DNA from: Pseudomonadota bacterium
GTDB lineage: Bacteria > Pseudomonadota > Alphaproteobacteria > Dongiales > Dongiaceae
NCBI GenBank assembly: GCA_021792365.1
Contig: JAJYUT010000006.1
Location: forward strand, 62,001-126,000
Length of the DNA: 64,000 nt
Direction of reading: 5' to 3'
Shown here: one piece after another, positions 1 through 8,704 of the stretch
How the letters are laid out: each line of letters opens with the position of its first letter
Numbering within the stretch: position 1 is the first letter of the stretch
Translations under genes and position numbers: made by a program
The notes under the pieces: model-generated
Told to the model about the DNA's origin: nothing
Seen by the model: the letters and a program-made list of their open reading frames with translations, nothing else
Database searches by the model: none

Positions 1-112
1 AAGGGCATCCGGGAAACGCCCAACCAGTCTAGCGTGACGGCCAAAACGCGGCCCTTCAGCGCTCGCCTACCTCCACCGTGTTTCAGCCGGCCGGAACGGA
101 CAGGCGCCGGCA
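1..112. other. Short unassigned edge sequence
   Basis: This sequence lies downstream of the HD-domain gene, which is read leftwards and stops at 113-115. I see no convincing reading frame, RNA or terminator in it. It may be the spacer before the next gene of the neighbouring sequence. Confidence 0.3.
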
Positions 113-676
113 TCAATCCTCCGGATAGGCACGCGGCGGCCGCCCCAGCACCTTCCATAGCACCGGCTCGAACTCGGCCAAAGCAAGCGTATCGTAATCC
201 GGATCAAAGGACGCCTGATCCCAGCGCTCGCAGAAATTCAGCGCTGCGTCGTAAAAAGGCGAGCCACGCAAGCGATCCCGACGATTGGGATTCTGGCCCA
301 AGTGGTGGACATAATAGTGCTCCTGAATGATCGGATGGTTTCTCACCGACCACACGATCTCATCCGAGACATAGGGCCGCAAGATCGCGGCGGCAAACTC
401 GCCGTGAGAGTGAGCAGCCAGACTATCGCCGATATCGTGCAGCAGGGCGGCGACAACCCACTCGTCGCTGGCCCCGTCGCGCAAGGCGCGTGTGGCCGTC
501 TGCAGGGTATGCTGAAGCCGATCGATCTTGTAGCCCGTGAATGAGTTCGCTTGCTGCCGCAGCAGGTCGATGATGCGCGCCGGCTGGTCGGCGACAAACT
601 CCTTGTCGCGTTCCTGGAGGAAAAAATAGTCCTCTGCCGTTCCGGCCATCATCTCGGTAAAGGAAACGGTCTTCAT
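113..676 (-). CDS. HD-domain oxygenase, PhnZ/TmpB-like
   Basis: A 187-residue HD-domain protein. Visible metal-ligand candidates are His56, the His80-Asp81 pair in ALLHDIG, His89 or His91, His114 and Asp153 (in a WDQ context). The run HTLQ...GASDEWVVAALLHDIG resembles the mixed-valent di-iron HD oxygenases (PhnZ, TmpB, distantly myo-inositol oxygenase) more than nucleotide phosphohydrolases. Those enzymes use O2 to cleave a C-P or C-C bond in a hydroxylated substrate. The ATG at 676-674 overlaps the stop of the Rieske gene in an ATGA, so the two are probably translationally coupled; this decides the start over a longer frame running upstream. By analogy with hydroxylase/HD-oxygenase pairs, it may cleave the product of the Rieske enzyme. 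A phosphohydrolase role cannot be excluded. The substrate is unknown. Confidence 0.75.
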   Translation of the reverse strand: MKTVSFTEMMAGTAEDYFFLQERDKEFVADQPARIIDLLRQQANSFTGYKIDRLQHTLQTATRALRDGASDEWVVAALLHDIGDSLAAHSHGEFAAAILRPYVSDEIVWSVRNHPIIQEHYYVHHLGQNPNRRDRLRGSPFYDAALNFCERWDQASFDPDYDTLALAEFEPVLWKVLGRPPRAYPED

Positions 677-1842
677 GACTGACCCATCCTTTCGGGCATG
701 TCGATCGTGTGACGAACCACCCAGTTCGCGAACATGCTGACGACCGGCTCCAGGTGGGAATAGCGGCCAGGCGTGAATTGGCCTGATTCCATCCCCTGCT
801 GCTGCAGTTCGAGGACCGCAACGTCTTCGCCCATGGAAACTGCCCATCTGGTTTCGTAGGCGGCGAACTTCTCCACAAAGTCCGGCCGCGCAACCGTCGA
901 CCGCGGAAAGCACATATTCATCGCGACTTGAGTGCGCGACGGCCCAAGCGGATAGATCTCGAAGAACCACATGCAGTCGATGGTGCTGGCGAAGGCGAAG
1001 GTCGGATAGAACAGGAAATACCGTGTTCCCAGGGCCGCCTTGCCAACCAAGCCCTCGATCGGCGGCAAGGCGAGATGCTGCTCGCCCGACAACAGCGCAC
1101 TGGTCCCCTTGTGCGGATTGAAGACCGTGGCGAAATCGCTGTTAACTCGTTCAACTGGCTCGGGCGCCGTATAGGTTCCCGCAATCGACTTCGAATGCAC
1201 CGCCCTGACGTGGTAGTCCTCCATGAAGACGTCAAGAAACAGCTTCCAGTTGCAGGCGACGGTGAAGGTCTTACGCTTGGCGCAGACCATGTCGTCGAAA
1301 TTGTGCGAGGCGACCAAGCCGTCCATGTCGCCCATGGTCACTTCCAGAGAGGGACCGCCGCGCTCCAGGCGGGTGAAAATAAAACCCCGCCAGATTGTTA
1401 CTTCGCGGCTCTGCAGGCCGAATTCTGCCTTTGTGAAACCGTCGGTCAGTTCCATCGTCGGCGCGCCACGCAGGCTGCCATCCAGGTTGTACGACCAGCT
1501 GTGAAAGGGGCAGAGGATCAGCTTTACGGAGCCTTCGCCCTTGAGCAGCGGCGTGCCGCGATGCCGGCAGATATTGTCCAGCACGCCGATCTGCCCGTCC
1601 CGGCGACGCAGCACGACGAGCTTTCTTCCGCAGAGCTCGAATGCACGGTAGTCACCAGGCTCGGGGAGCATGTCCGTCCGCCCGACGCAGATCCAGCCAC
1701 GCAGGAAGATCTGCTCGATCTCGCGCTGATGGAACTCGGCGCTGGTGTAGCACCAGGACGGCAACGACTCGGCTTGTTGGGACGGCAGCATGACGCTGCG
1801 GTAGTGTTGCGGATCAAGAATTGAGGTCGCTCTTTGGCTCAT
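673..1842 (-). CDS. Rieske non-heme iron oxygenase, alpha subunit (quaternary-ammonium type)
   Basis: A 389-residue aromatic-ring-hydroxylating-type oxygenase component. The Rieske [2Fe-2S] ligands are Cys92, His94, Cys111 and His114. The mononuclear iron motif follows NWK, with His211 and His216 and a glutamate (Glu208) three residues before the first histidine. Naphthalene-type dioxygenases have an aspartate there; a glutamate is seen in carnitine (CntA) and glycine betaine (GbcA) oxygenases. This supports a hydroxylase or demethylase acting on a trimethylammonium-like substrate with electrons from a separate reductase. No reductase is encoded in this operon; the only one in the window lies at 44.6 kb. 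Its stop overlaps the start of the HD oxygenase. It is the fourth gene of the operon that begins at 5404. Confidence 0.88.
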   Translation of the reverse strand: MSQRATSILDPQHYRSVMLPSQQAESLPSWCYTSAEFHQREIEQIFLRGWICVGRTDMLPEPGDYRAFELCGRKLVVLRRRDGQIGVLDNICRHRGTPLLKGEGSVKLILCPFHSWSYNLDGSLRGAPTMELTDGFTKAEFGLQSREVTIWRGFIFTRLERGGPSLEVTMGDMDGLVASHNFDDMVCAKRKTFTVACNWKLFLDVFMEDYHVRAVHSKSIAGTYTAPEPVERVNSDFATVFNPHKGTSALLSGEQHLALPPIEGLVGKAALGTRYFLFYPTFAFASTIDCMWFFEIYPLGPSRTQVAMNMCFPRSTVARPDFVEKFAAYETRWAVSMGEDVAVLELQQQGMESGQFTPGRYSHLEPVVSMFANWVVRHTIDMPERMGQS

Positions 1843-1896
1843 GCTGCCTCTCCATAGGACAATGGGCGCCCGCTGCAGGCCTGTCGTTGCCTATCG

Positions 1897-2994
1897 TCAA
1901 GTAGCGAAGATATGGGTATCGGCGGAATGCCATCGGGCATAAGCGTCCACGCCCGAGTTCAACGGGACATCCTGCGACTTGCCGGTAATTTCGCGGATCG
2001 CCAGAGACTGCCCCCATTCCGTGGTCACCTTGTAGCTGACGCTTTCACCCAGAAATGTCGCCTCGCAGATCCGGACCTTGATCGCGCAATCTGGCCCCGC
2101 CTGGGAGGCGGTGGTGCTCAACCCGATCCGCTCGGGCCGGATCATCAGGGAAACCAGCTGTCCAGTTGCCATTGGCGAAGATCCGCGAATGGCGCATATC
2201 TGGCCGCTCGGCATCCGTATTGCGCAGCGGTCGTTGCCCCCCTCGGCGACAGTGCAGGAGATGAAGTTAGAATTGCCGATGAAGCCGCCGACAAAGGCTG
2301 ATCTCGGCGCATTGTAGAGATCGGATCCGGTGCCGATCTGCTCGATGCGGCCATGGCTGAAGACGGCGATGCGGTCGCTGAGGCGCAGCGCCTCCTCCTG
2401 ATCATGCGTCACGTAGAGCACTGTGACGCCGGTCTCCTGATGGATGCGCCGGATCTCCCCTTGAATCTCCTCACGCAACCTCTTGTCGAGGGCGGCAAGG
2501 GGCTCGTCCATCAGAAGGAAGCGTGGTCGGTAGACCAGCGCCCGGGCGAGCGCGACACGCTGCTGCTGCCCACCCGACAGTTGGTTTGGCCGGCGGTCGG
2601 CATAGGTTTCCAACCGCACCAGCCGGAGCACGTCGGTGACCGCGGCTTCGATCTCGGCCTTCGGCTTGCGGCGTACCGACAGGGGAAACGCCACATTCTC
2701 GAACACACTGAGATGTGGAAACAAGGTGTAACGCTGAAAGACCATCCCGATGTTGCGCAGGTGCGGCGGCACGTCCAGGATCGACACGCCATCAACCAGG
2801 ACGTCGCCACTCGTAGGATCTTCAAAGCCGGCGACGATGAACAGGGTTGTCGTCTTTCCCGAGCCGGATGACCCCAGGAAGGTCAGGAATTCGCCCTCGC
2901 CGACATCGAGAGAGACATTGTCGACGGCGGTGGTCGCGCCGAACCGTTTCACCAAGTTCCGCAGGCTGACAACGCAGGGCGCGCGACCGCTCAT
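1897..2994 (-). CDS. ABC importer ATPase, PotA/spermidine-putrescine type
   Basis: A 365-residue ATP-binding subunit with Walker A (GSSGSGKTT, about residue 41), a Q-loop, the LSGGQQQR signature, Walker B (LLMDEP) and a C-terminal TOBE-like regulatory domain. Its closest family is PotA-like ATPases that energise uptake of polyamines, betaines, opines and similar small cations. It is separated from its partners: the binding protein and two permeases are at 5.7-8.5 kb in the adjacent operon of the same strand, with an aldehyde dehydrogenase and a hydrolase in between. The ATP-binding part is intact. Substrate specificity cannot be read from the ATPase; context suggests a quaternary amine. Confidence 0.93.
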   Translation of the reverse strand: MSGRAPCVVSLRNLVKRFGATTAVDNVSLDVGEGEFLTFLGSSGSGKTTTLFIVAGFEDPTSGDVLVDGVSILDVPPHLRNIGMVFQRYTLFPHLSVFENVAFPLSVRRKPKAEIEAAVTDVLRLVRLETYADRRPNQLSGGQQQRVALARALVYRPRFLLMDEPLAALDKRLREEIQGEIRRIHQETGVTVLYVTHDQEEALRLSDRIAVFSHGRIEQIGTGSDLYNAPRSAFVGGFIGNSNFISCTVAEGGNDRCAIRMPSGQICAIRGSSPMATGQLVSLMIRPERIGLSTTASQAGPDCAIKVRICEATFLGESVSYKVTTEWGQSLAIREITGKSQDVPLNSGVDAYARWHSADTHIFAT

Positions 2995-3096
2995 ACAACT
3001 TCTCCATAGCCGTGCAGACGACGAAGTCGCAGGGCTTGGATCGGGGTCAACGAAATCCAGGTGGCGGAACGATCATGCTCCATCATGGGCATCGGC

Positions 3097-4581
3097 TCAT
3101 CGCATGGTGAAGGGATCGCCCATCGGCTTGGTCGCAGTATCGATCCAGACCGTCTTGGTCCGCGTGTAGTCAAGCAGCGAATCGCGGCCAGATTCGCGAC
3201 CGTAGCCACTGGACCGGAAGCCGCCGAAGGGCGCCAGCGGCGATCCGGCACGATAAGTATTCATCCACACAATACCGGAACGAAGCTGCCGCATGATCCG
3301 CATGCCGCGCCCGATGTCGCGCGTGAAGATTCCGGCGGCCAAGCCATATTCGGTATCATTGGCCGCAGCAATCGCGGCGGCATCGTCTGCGAAGCGGAAG
3401 GCACTCAGAACCGGCCCGAACAGCTCGTTGCGGGCGACCGGCACACCACCCTGCGAACAGGCAAGAATGGTCGGATCGTAGTAAAAGCCCCGCGTTTGCC
3501 CCGCCGGCCGCCCACCACCGGCGACGAGCACGGCGCCGGCCCCTACCGACGCGGCGACAATCTGCTCGATCCTGGTCAACTGGTCCGCTGTGGCGAGGGG
3601 ACCCATTTCCGTTGTCTCATTCGCCGGATCGCCTATTCGGATGCTCTGCGTACGCTTGCGCACCCGTTCCATGACATCGTCGAAGATGTTGGATTGAATG
3701 TAGACGCGGCTGCCGGCGACGCAGCTCTGACCGCTCGCTCCGAAGTTCCCGGCCAGAATGCCGTTGACCGCGCTGTCTAGGTCAGCGTCGTCACAGACGA
3801 TGATCGGCGACTTGCCACCGAGCTCCAACGTCACCAGCGCAAAATTCTCGGCGCTGTTGCGAATAACCTGGCGCGCTGCGGATAACCCGCCGGTGAACGC
3901 GACGCGCGCCACGAGCGGATGGGTTGTAAGCGCCTGGCCGCAGGGATTGCCCAGGCCCGTCACGATATTGACGACGCCCGGCGGAATGCCAGCTTCCTCG
4001 CACAGGCGACCGAACTCGAGCAGTGGCACTGGCGCATGCTCCGATGCCTTCAGCACGATCGCATTTCCGGCCGCCAAAGCTGGGCCGAGCTTGACCGCGG
4101 CGAGCAGAAGCTGGGAATTCCAGGGCACGATAGCGGCGACGACACCGATCGGTTCCCGTACCGTCATGACAAAGAGGTCGGGCTTGTCGATGGGCAGCGT
4201 CGCGCCCTCGAGCTTGTCCGCCGCGCCCGCGAAGTAGCGCAGGTACTCGGCCACGTAGCGGGTCTGGCTTCGGGTCTCCCTAATCAGCTTGCCGGTATCG
4301 GCGGTCTCGAGTTGGGCAATGGTTTCGGCGTTCTCGACCAGCAGCTCCGACAACCGATGCAGCAGCTTGCCTCGCTGCGTTGCTGTCATTCGCGACCAGG
4401 GTCCTTCCGTCATCGCGCGATGCGCCGCCTTGACGGCGCGATCCACGTCGTCGATCCCGGCTTCCGGAAAGCAAGCCCAGATTTCGCCCGTGGCGGGATT
4501 GACGCTGTGCAGGCGACGTCCGTCCTCGGCTTCGGTCCAGTGACCGTCAACAAGCATCAAGTAACTGGCGATCGCATTCAT
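3097..4581 (-). CDS. NAD(P)-dependent aldehyde dehydrogenase
   Basis: A 494-residue aldehyde dehydrogenase of standard length. Catalytic Cys287 lies in GQSCVAGSR, general-base Glu253 in LELGGKSP and oxyanion Asn155 in PWN. It oxidises an aldehyde to the acid in the cytoplasm. The usual serine of the FTGS coenzyme loop is replaced (FTGG), which may shift cofactor contacts. It sits 7 bases after the hydrolase gene and upstream of the ABC ATPase, Rieske and HD genes. Its likely substrate is therefore an aldehyde released by one of those oxygenases, for example a betaine aldehyde or malic semialdehyde type compound. It resembles the second aldehyde dehydrogenase at 43059, including the RYFAG/RFFAG segment, so the two are probably paralogues serving parallel routes. 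Confidence 0.93.
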   Translation of the reverse strand: MNAIASYLMLVDGHWTEAEDGRRLHSVNPATGEIWACFPEAGIDDVDRAVKAAHRAMTEGPWSRMTATQRGKLLHRLSELLVENAETIAQLETADTGKLIRETRSQTRYVAEYLRYFAGAADKLEGATLPIDKPDLFVMTVREPIGVVAAIVPWNSQLLLAAVKLGPALAAGNAIVLKASEHAPVPLLEFGRLCEEAGIPPGVVNIVTGLGNPCGQALTTHPLVARVAFTGGLSAARQVIRNSAENFALVTLELGGKSPIIVCDDADLDSAVNGILAGNFGASGQSCVAGSRVYIQSNIFDDVMERVRKRTQSIRIGDPANETTEMGPLATADQLTRIEQIVAASVGAGAVLVAGGGRPAGQTRGFYYDPTILACSQGGVPVARNELFGPVLSAFRFADDAAAIAAANDTEYGLAAGIFTRDIGRGMRIMRQLRSGIVWMNTYRAGSPLAPFGGFRSSGYGRESGRDSLLDYTRTKTVWIDTATKPMGDPFTMR

Positions 4582-4588
4582 CCAGGTG

Positions 4589-5404
4589 CTACTCCACGCG
4601 CGCTGCTGTCTGTGTTGAACGACCTAGGAATTCCAACACCAACCTAGCAACATCGCCCGGTACTTCAACGGGAGTCATGTGCCGTTGACCGGATAGCAGC
4701 TGCAGGCTTCCGTTCGGCAGAGTCGCCGCCAGCTTCTTCGCCATCTGCGGCGTCGAACGTAGATCGTCGGTTCCTGTGATCACCAAAGTTGGCGTTGCAA
4801 TCTTCGAGACTTGAGGAGCGAGTTCCTCATCCGCGGTCGCAAAGACGGCGTAGGCCGAAGCATAGGCCGCTCGATCGTTTGCGATCATGCGCTGGCGCAG
4901 CCCTTCGACGATATCCGGATGTGCGGCGGCGAAGCCCGGAGTGAACCAGCGGTGGATCGCCTCATTGACGCTCGACACGTATCCGCCGGACAAGGATTCC
5001 GCCACGCGCACCTTCACCGCGTACCGCTCCTCCAGGCTGCGTTCGTATACCGTGTTCAGCAGCACCATGTGGTTGAGCTTCGCCGGATGCGCTAGAGCAA
5101 AACCCTGCGCGATCAGCCCGCCCATGGAGAAGCCAAGAAGGTCAAAGCTCCGCAGCGAGAGATTCCCCACCAGCTGGTCGAGCTGCTGCACGAATTCCTC
5201 AAGGCTATACGGGCCTGCCGGTTTCGCGCTCTTGCCATGCCCTTTCACGTCGTAGACGACGACGCGCCGGGTGGCGCATAGATGCCGCGTCAACGGCATC
5301 CACATCTCCAGATCGGCGCCGACGCCGTGGATCAGCACGATCGGGGGCCCGTCGCCGACACAACGGACATGCGTTCCATCCAGATAGTCTTCGCGCGCGG
5401 TCAT
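4589..5404 (-). CDS. Alpha/beta hydrolase, PcaD-like
   Basis: A 271-residue alpha/beta hydrolase. The oxyanion loop is HGVG (about 26-29), the nucleophile Ser93 is in GFSMGG, the acid is in GTDDLRS and the catalytic His in GQRHMTP. The fold and spacing fit 3-oxoadipate-enol-lactonase-like esterases and lactonases, but the substrate cannot be called. I chose the ATG at 5404 because a purine-rich GAGAGGGG precedes it; a TTG at 5425 would add seven residues. It is the first gene of the operon running to 113. The inverted-repeat operator at 5595-5623 lies about 190 bases upstream of this start. Confidence 0.85.
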   Translation of the reverse strand: MTAREDYLDGTHVRCVGDGPPIVLIHGVGADLEMWMPLTRHLCATRRVVVYDVKGHGKSAKPAGPYSLEEFVQQLDQLVGNLSLRSFDLLGFSMGGLIAQGFALAHPAKLNHMVLLNTVYERSLEERYAVKVRVAESLSGGYVSSVNEAIHRWFTPGFAAAHPDIVEGLRQRMIANDRAAYASAYAVFATADEELAPQVSKIATPTLVITGTDDLRSTPQMAKKLAATLPNGSLQLLSGQRHMTPVEVPGDVARLVLEFLGRSTQTAARVE

Positions 5405-5594
5405 GCGCGCCCCTCTCGCATGCAATTTGCCTCAGTGCCCGAGCGGCCATCGTGCCGCCGCGCGTGCAAGCAGCGACAGATCGTGGAAGTGGCGCGCGCG
5501 GCCCTCGTCTCCCACTCCGCCCTTTGATCTTCGATCGACAAACTCCGACGTCCTCCCCACAGACAGCCTGCCAGCGCGCACGCGATTTCTAATC

Positions 5595-5641
5595 AGCTAT
5601 AATATAGCAGTCATATTATAGCTTAGCTTCGGAGTTGCCAA
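5595..5641 (-). promoter_or_regulatory. Promoter overlapped by a perfect 11-bp inverted repeat (operator)
   Basis: The arms AGCTATAATAT (5595-5605) and ATATTATAGCT (5613-5623) are exact reverse complements around a 7-base spacer. Reading leftwards, TTGGCA (5636-5641), a 17-base spacer and TAATAT (5613-5618) make a reasonable sigma-70 promoter whose -10 lies inside the right arm, the geometry expected for repression. It would drive the hydrolase-to-HD operon. The exact 11-mer recurs at 22857-22867 beside the GntR/FCD gene, which is the best candidate for the regulator. Confidence 0.7.
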
Positions 5642-5681
5642 GCGCGAACTCGCCCACCAGCCAAGCCGCGCGAGATCTGCA

Positions 5682-6482
5682 TCAGCGCGCGCGATCACGC
5701 CGTATGATCGCGACGACAGCGAGGATCACGATCGTCATTGCGATCAGCAGCGTCGAGACGGCTGCGACTACGGGAGTTAAATCGTTGCGCAACGTGCTCC
5801 ACATGCGCACCGGCAACGTCTGCAGTTCAGGACTAGCGAGAAAGATGCCGATAACGACCTCGTCCCAAGAGGCGAGGAACGAGAACAGCGCGCCGGCCAG
5901 AATTCCGCTGCGGATCGACGGCAATGTGATGCGCCAGATCGCCTGCGCTGGCGATGCGCCGCAAATCACTGCGGCTCTTTCGATCGATTCGTCGAAAGTC
6001 TCCAACGCGTTCGAGATGCAGATGATCGAGAACGGCAATGCGATCACGAGGTGACCGGCAACGAAGCCCAGGAAGGAGCCGTTCACGCCAACTCTGAGGA
6101 AAAAGCCATATAGGGCAATGGCTAGAATCACGAGCGGCACGATCATCGGGCTGATGAAGAAGGCGCGCAGCACCTCACGGCCAAAGAAGCGCCCGCGAAC
6201 AACTGCAAACGAGGCCGGCAAACCAAGGAGAACGGCGAGGACCATGACGACCAAGCCGACCTTCGCACTAACCAGGATGGAATCGATCCAACGCGGGTCG
6301 TAAAGCACATCCCGGTACCACTGCAATGTCCACCCCGGAGGTGGAAACTGCAGCCACCGTGAATCGCCGAAAGACAGCGCGGCGATGAAGATGATCGGCA
6401 GGAGCAGGAACGCCATCACCAGCGCGCCGATCGTGTAGAGGACGAAGCGCCCGCCACCCATACGGTTCGGGGAAAGCAGCAT
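5682..6482 (-). CDS. ABC importer permease, PotC-like
   Basis: A 266-residue inner-membrane protein with about six hydrophobic helices and the EAA-type cytoplasmic loop (around residues 165-195, with ...ICGASPAQAIWRITLP) that docks on the ATPase. It belongs to the BPD-transporter family, spermidine/putrescine subfamily. It follows its partner permease by 9 bases and forms an importer with the binding protein at 7445 and the ATPase at 1897. Confidence 0.92.
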   Translation of the reverse strand: MLLSPNRMGGGRFVLYTIGALVMAFLLLPIIFIAALSFGDSRWLQFPPPGWTLQWYRDVLYDPRWIDSILVSAKVGLVVMVLAVLLGLPASFAVVRGRFFGREVLRAFFISPMIVPLVILAIALYGFFLRVGVNGSFLGFVAGHLVIALPFSIICISNALETFDESIERAAVICGASPAQAIWRITLPSIRSGILAGALFSFLASWDEVVIGIFLASPELQTLPVRMWSTLRNDLTPVVAAVSTLLIAMTIVILAVVAIIRRDRAR

Positions 6483-6491
6483 GGCTTCGCC

Positions 6492-7370
6492 CTATCGGAT
6501 ACGACCGAGGCCGAGGCCTCGAGCGTACAAAGCATAGAGCGCCAGGGTGACGGCAAGCAGAATGAAGGCAGCAGCGCTGCCCAGGCCCCAGTTGAGCAGC
6601 GACTGTACCTGGACGGCTATGAGCTCGGCCAGCATCATGGTGGAAGTGCCGCCCAGCAAGGCCGGCGTGATGTAGTATCCCAGCGCCATGACGAACACCA
6701 TCAAGCCACCGGCGCAAATGCCGTTCAGCGAAAGCGGCAACAGCACGCGAAAGAACACCTGATAGGGCCGAGCTCCGGAGATGGCGGCCACCTGCATGAT
6801 TGCCGGATCGATTGCCGCAAGGCTGCTCTGCAATGGGAAAACGATAAAAGGCAGCATGATGTAGGTCATGCCGATCGTCACACCTGCGAGATTGCCAATC
6901 AGCGGTATTGGCGTGTCGATCAGACCAATTTCCATCAGCATTCTATTGATCACGCCGGTCCGCTGGAACAGCACAAGCCATGCATAGGTACGCGCTACCA
7001 GGTTGGTCCACATCGACAGCAGGATGATCGCCAACATCCAACGTGAGACTCGCGTTGGAAGAATGACCAGAAGCCAAGCGACCGGGTAACCCAAGAGCAG
7101 CGTCACGATGGTGACGACAGTGGCAACCATGAACGTGTTGAGAAGTACACGGCCATAGGTCAGATCGGACAATAGATGCTCGTAGTTTCCGAAACCCAGA
7201 ACAGGGTCCGTGACGCTCCGCAGCAGCAACGACGAGAGCGGCACCACGAAGACCAAGAACAGAAACAGAAAAGCCGGCGAGGCTTCGCGGGCACCTGCAC
7301 GCCATAGAGCGCGCCTGGGCACCCGGAATGCCTTCGCACTTTCCATGTTGGGTGAAAGTGAGGGGATCAT
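6492..7370 (-). CDS. ABC importer permease, PotB-like
   Basis: A 292-residue inner-membrane permease. A hydrophobic helix near residues 30-50 follows a basic N-terminus, several further helices follow, and the EAA loop (...ISGARPYQVFFRVLLPLSLNG) docks on the ATPase. It pairs with the 5682 permease to form the translocation pore. The ATG at 7370 gives a 24-base longer N-terminus than an internal ATG at 7346; neither has a strong ribosome binding site. A stable hairpin lies just upstream, after the binding-protein gene. Confidence 0.9.
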   Translation of the reverse strand: MIPSLSPNMESAKAFRVPRRALWRAGAREASPAFLFLFLVFVVPLSSLLLRSVTDPVLGFGNYEHLLSDLTYGRVLLNTFMVATVVTIVTLLLGYPVAWLLVILPTRVSRWMLAIILLSMWTNLVARTYAWLVLFQRTGVINRMLMEIGLIDTPIPLIGNLAGVTIGMTYIMLPFIVFPLQSSLAAIDPAIMQVAAISGARPYQVFFRVLLPLSLNGICAGGLMVFVMALGYYITPALLGGTSTMMLAELIAVQVQSLLNWGLGSAAAFILLAVTLALYALYARGLGLGRIR

Positions 7371-7401
7371 TGATATCGTTGGAGGGGCGTGAAACGCGGA
7401 G

Positions 7402-7425
7402 CGATGGACCAGTCCCGATCCATCG
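7402..7425 (-). terminator. Intercistronic hairpin between binding-protein and permease genes
   Basis: CGATGGACC (7402-7410) and GATCCATCG (7417-7425) pair into a 9-bp stem, with one G-U wobble in the transcript, around a 6-base loop. No T-run follows in the direction of transcription. A partial terminator or 3'-end stabiliser is therefore more likely than a full stop. Such hairpins commonly let the periplasmic protein outnumber its permeases. Confidence 0.55.
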
Positions 7426-7444
7426 TTCCACTATCAACCAAGTG

Positions 7445-8485
7445 CTATTGAGCCTGCCAGTCGTACCACCGTGTGTTGATACGGTCGATGTTCTGTTGCC
7501 AGTAGCCCAAATCGATCGTGATTTGGCCCTCTGGGTGGCTGGACGGAAGCGCCGGCAAGACGGCCTCAGCAACCAGAGCCGGCGAACCGGTATTGACCGG
7601 CCCATACGCCGTCAGCTCGGCGAATTCCGCTTGTGCCCGTGCCGTGACAATCTCGGCGATGAGCTTCATGGCTGCTTCTTTGCGTTTCGTGCCTTTCGGA
7701 ACGACAACGTAGTCCGCTGTCGTGAAGTTATCCCTCCATGACACGCCTACGGGGGCGCCCGTCGTCTGCAGCATATGCATACGGCCGTTCCAGAACATGC
7801 CGATCGACGCCTCTCCAGAGGCCAGCTGCTGTTGCGCCTGGGCGGCGGAATCCCACCACACGATCTCCTTTTTGATGCTGTCGAACTTCTTGAAGGCGCG
7901 ATCGAGATCCAGCGGATAGAGCTTGTCCGGCGCGACGCCGTCGGCCAGAAGCGCCGCCTCCAGCATGCCAGGAGCCAGCCATTTGGTGATGGAGCGGCCC
8001 CCCGGGTAAGTCTTGGTGTCGAATAGCGCCGACCAGGTTTCCGGCTTGGCATCACCGAGAACGGCCGTGTTGTATCCCAGCACCCATGACCAGGTATTAC
8101 TGCCGATGCCGTAATCGAACACATATCTCGGATCGACGCCGGCCTGATCGATGATGGAATAGTCGAGGGGTTCGAGAAGCCCCTCGGCGGCCGCCTTGTA
8201 GGCAAAGCTGCCTTCGACGTCGACAACGTCCCAGGTGACATTTCCGCTTTCGACCATGGCTTTGAACTTGCCATAGTCCGTCGGGCCGTCGTGCACGACC
8301 TTGATGCCGGTCGCCTTTTCGAAGGGATCAGTCCATGCCTTCTTCATGGCATCCTGCCCTTCACCACCCCACCCCACAAAGGTGACGGTCTCCTCTGCGA
8401 GCGCGCAGCCGATTCCAACGGTCGACGCGACGAGCATTGCCGCCACGCTTAACCGCAGCGCTCGCAGTCGCTGGTTCTTAGACAT
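7445..8485 (-). CDS. Periplasmic substrate-binding protein, PotD-like
   Basis: A 346-residue extracellular solute-binding protein with a Sec signal peptide: a basic start, a hydrophobic core about residues 12-28 and a likely cut after CALA, before EETVTF. The VTFVGWGG start and the WDVVDVEG and WFNG-like segments (FWNGRMHML) are typical of the spermidine/putrescine-type cluster, which also binds betaines and opines. A strong CAGGAGG site precedes the ATG. It is the first gene of the importer operon, transcribed away from the acyl-CoA synthetase gene at 8705. Aromatic residues in the pocket would suit a quaternary ammonium group, but I cannot assign the ligand. Confidence 0.92.
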   Translation of the reverse strand: MSKNQRLRALRLSVAAMLVASTVGIGCALAEETVTFVGWGGEGQDAMKKAWTDPFEKATGIKVVHDGPTDYGKFKAMVESGNVTWDVVDVEGSFAYKAAAEGLLEPLDYSIIDQAGVDPRYVFDYGIGSNTWSWVLGYNTAVLGDAKPETWSALFDTKTYPGGRSITKWLAPGMLEAALLADGVAPDKLYPLDLDRAFKKFDSIKKEIVWWDSAAQAQQQLASGEASIGMFWNGRMHMLQTTGAPVGVSWRDNFTTADYVVVPKGTKRKEAAMKLIAEIVTARAQAEFAELTAYGPVNTGSPALVAEAVLPALPSSHPEGQITIDLGYWQQNIDRINTRWYDWQAQ

Positions 8486-8556
8486 CCTTGCCTCCTGACG
8501 TTTCCTCTTGAGCGCGCACTCGACCCTGCGCCATCGACCATCTTGTTAGGTGGCCT

Positions 8557-8632
8557 GCTATAATCTGTCATACTATATCACATAATACAATACGAGCCTT
8601 GATTGACATCTATAATACATCATCCGTAATAT
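8557..8632. promoter_or_regulatory. AT-rich divergent promoter/operator region
   Basis: This is a strongly AT-rich island in GC-rich DNA between divergent operons. On the plus strand TTGACA (8603-8608), an 18-base spacer and TAATAT (8627-8632) form a sigma-70 promoter for the gene at 8705. On the other side, GCTATAAT (8557-8564) and CATACTATATC (8569-8579) partly resemble the arms of the 5595-5623 inverted repeat. The region could therefore be a weaker site for the same regulator and control the importer operon. Confidence 0.5.
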
Positions 8633-8704
8633 ACATCCAAAGATCAAACCAGACGGGCCAGCCGATGATGGCCCCGCCGACGCAGATAGGGGACCCTTTG
8701 CTTA

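Noticed and set aside
1897-8485. Naming importer 1 as a spermidine/putrescine transporter
   Set aside because: The family also carries betaines, opines and other cations, and the neighbouring enzymes argue against polyamines.
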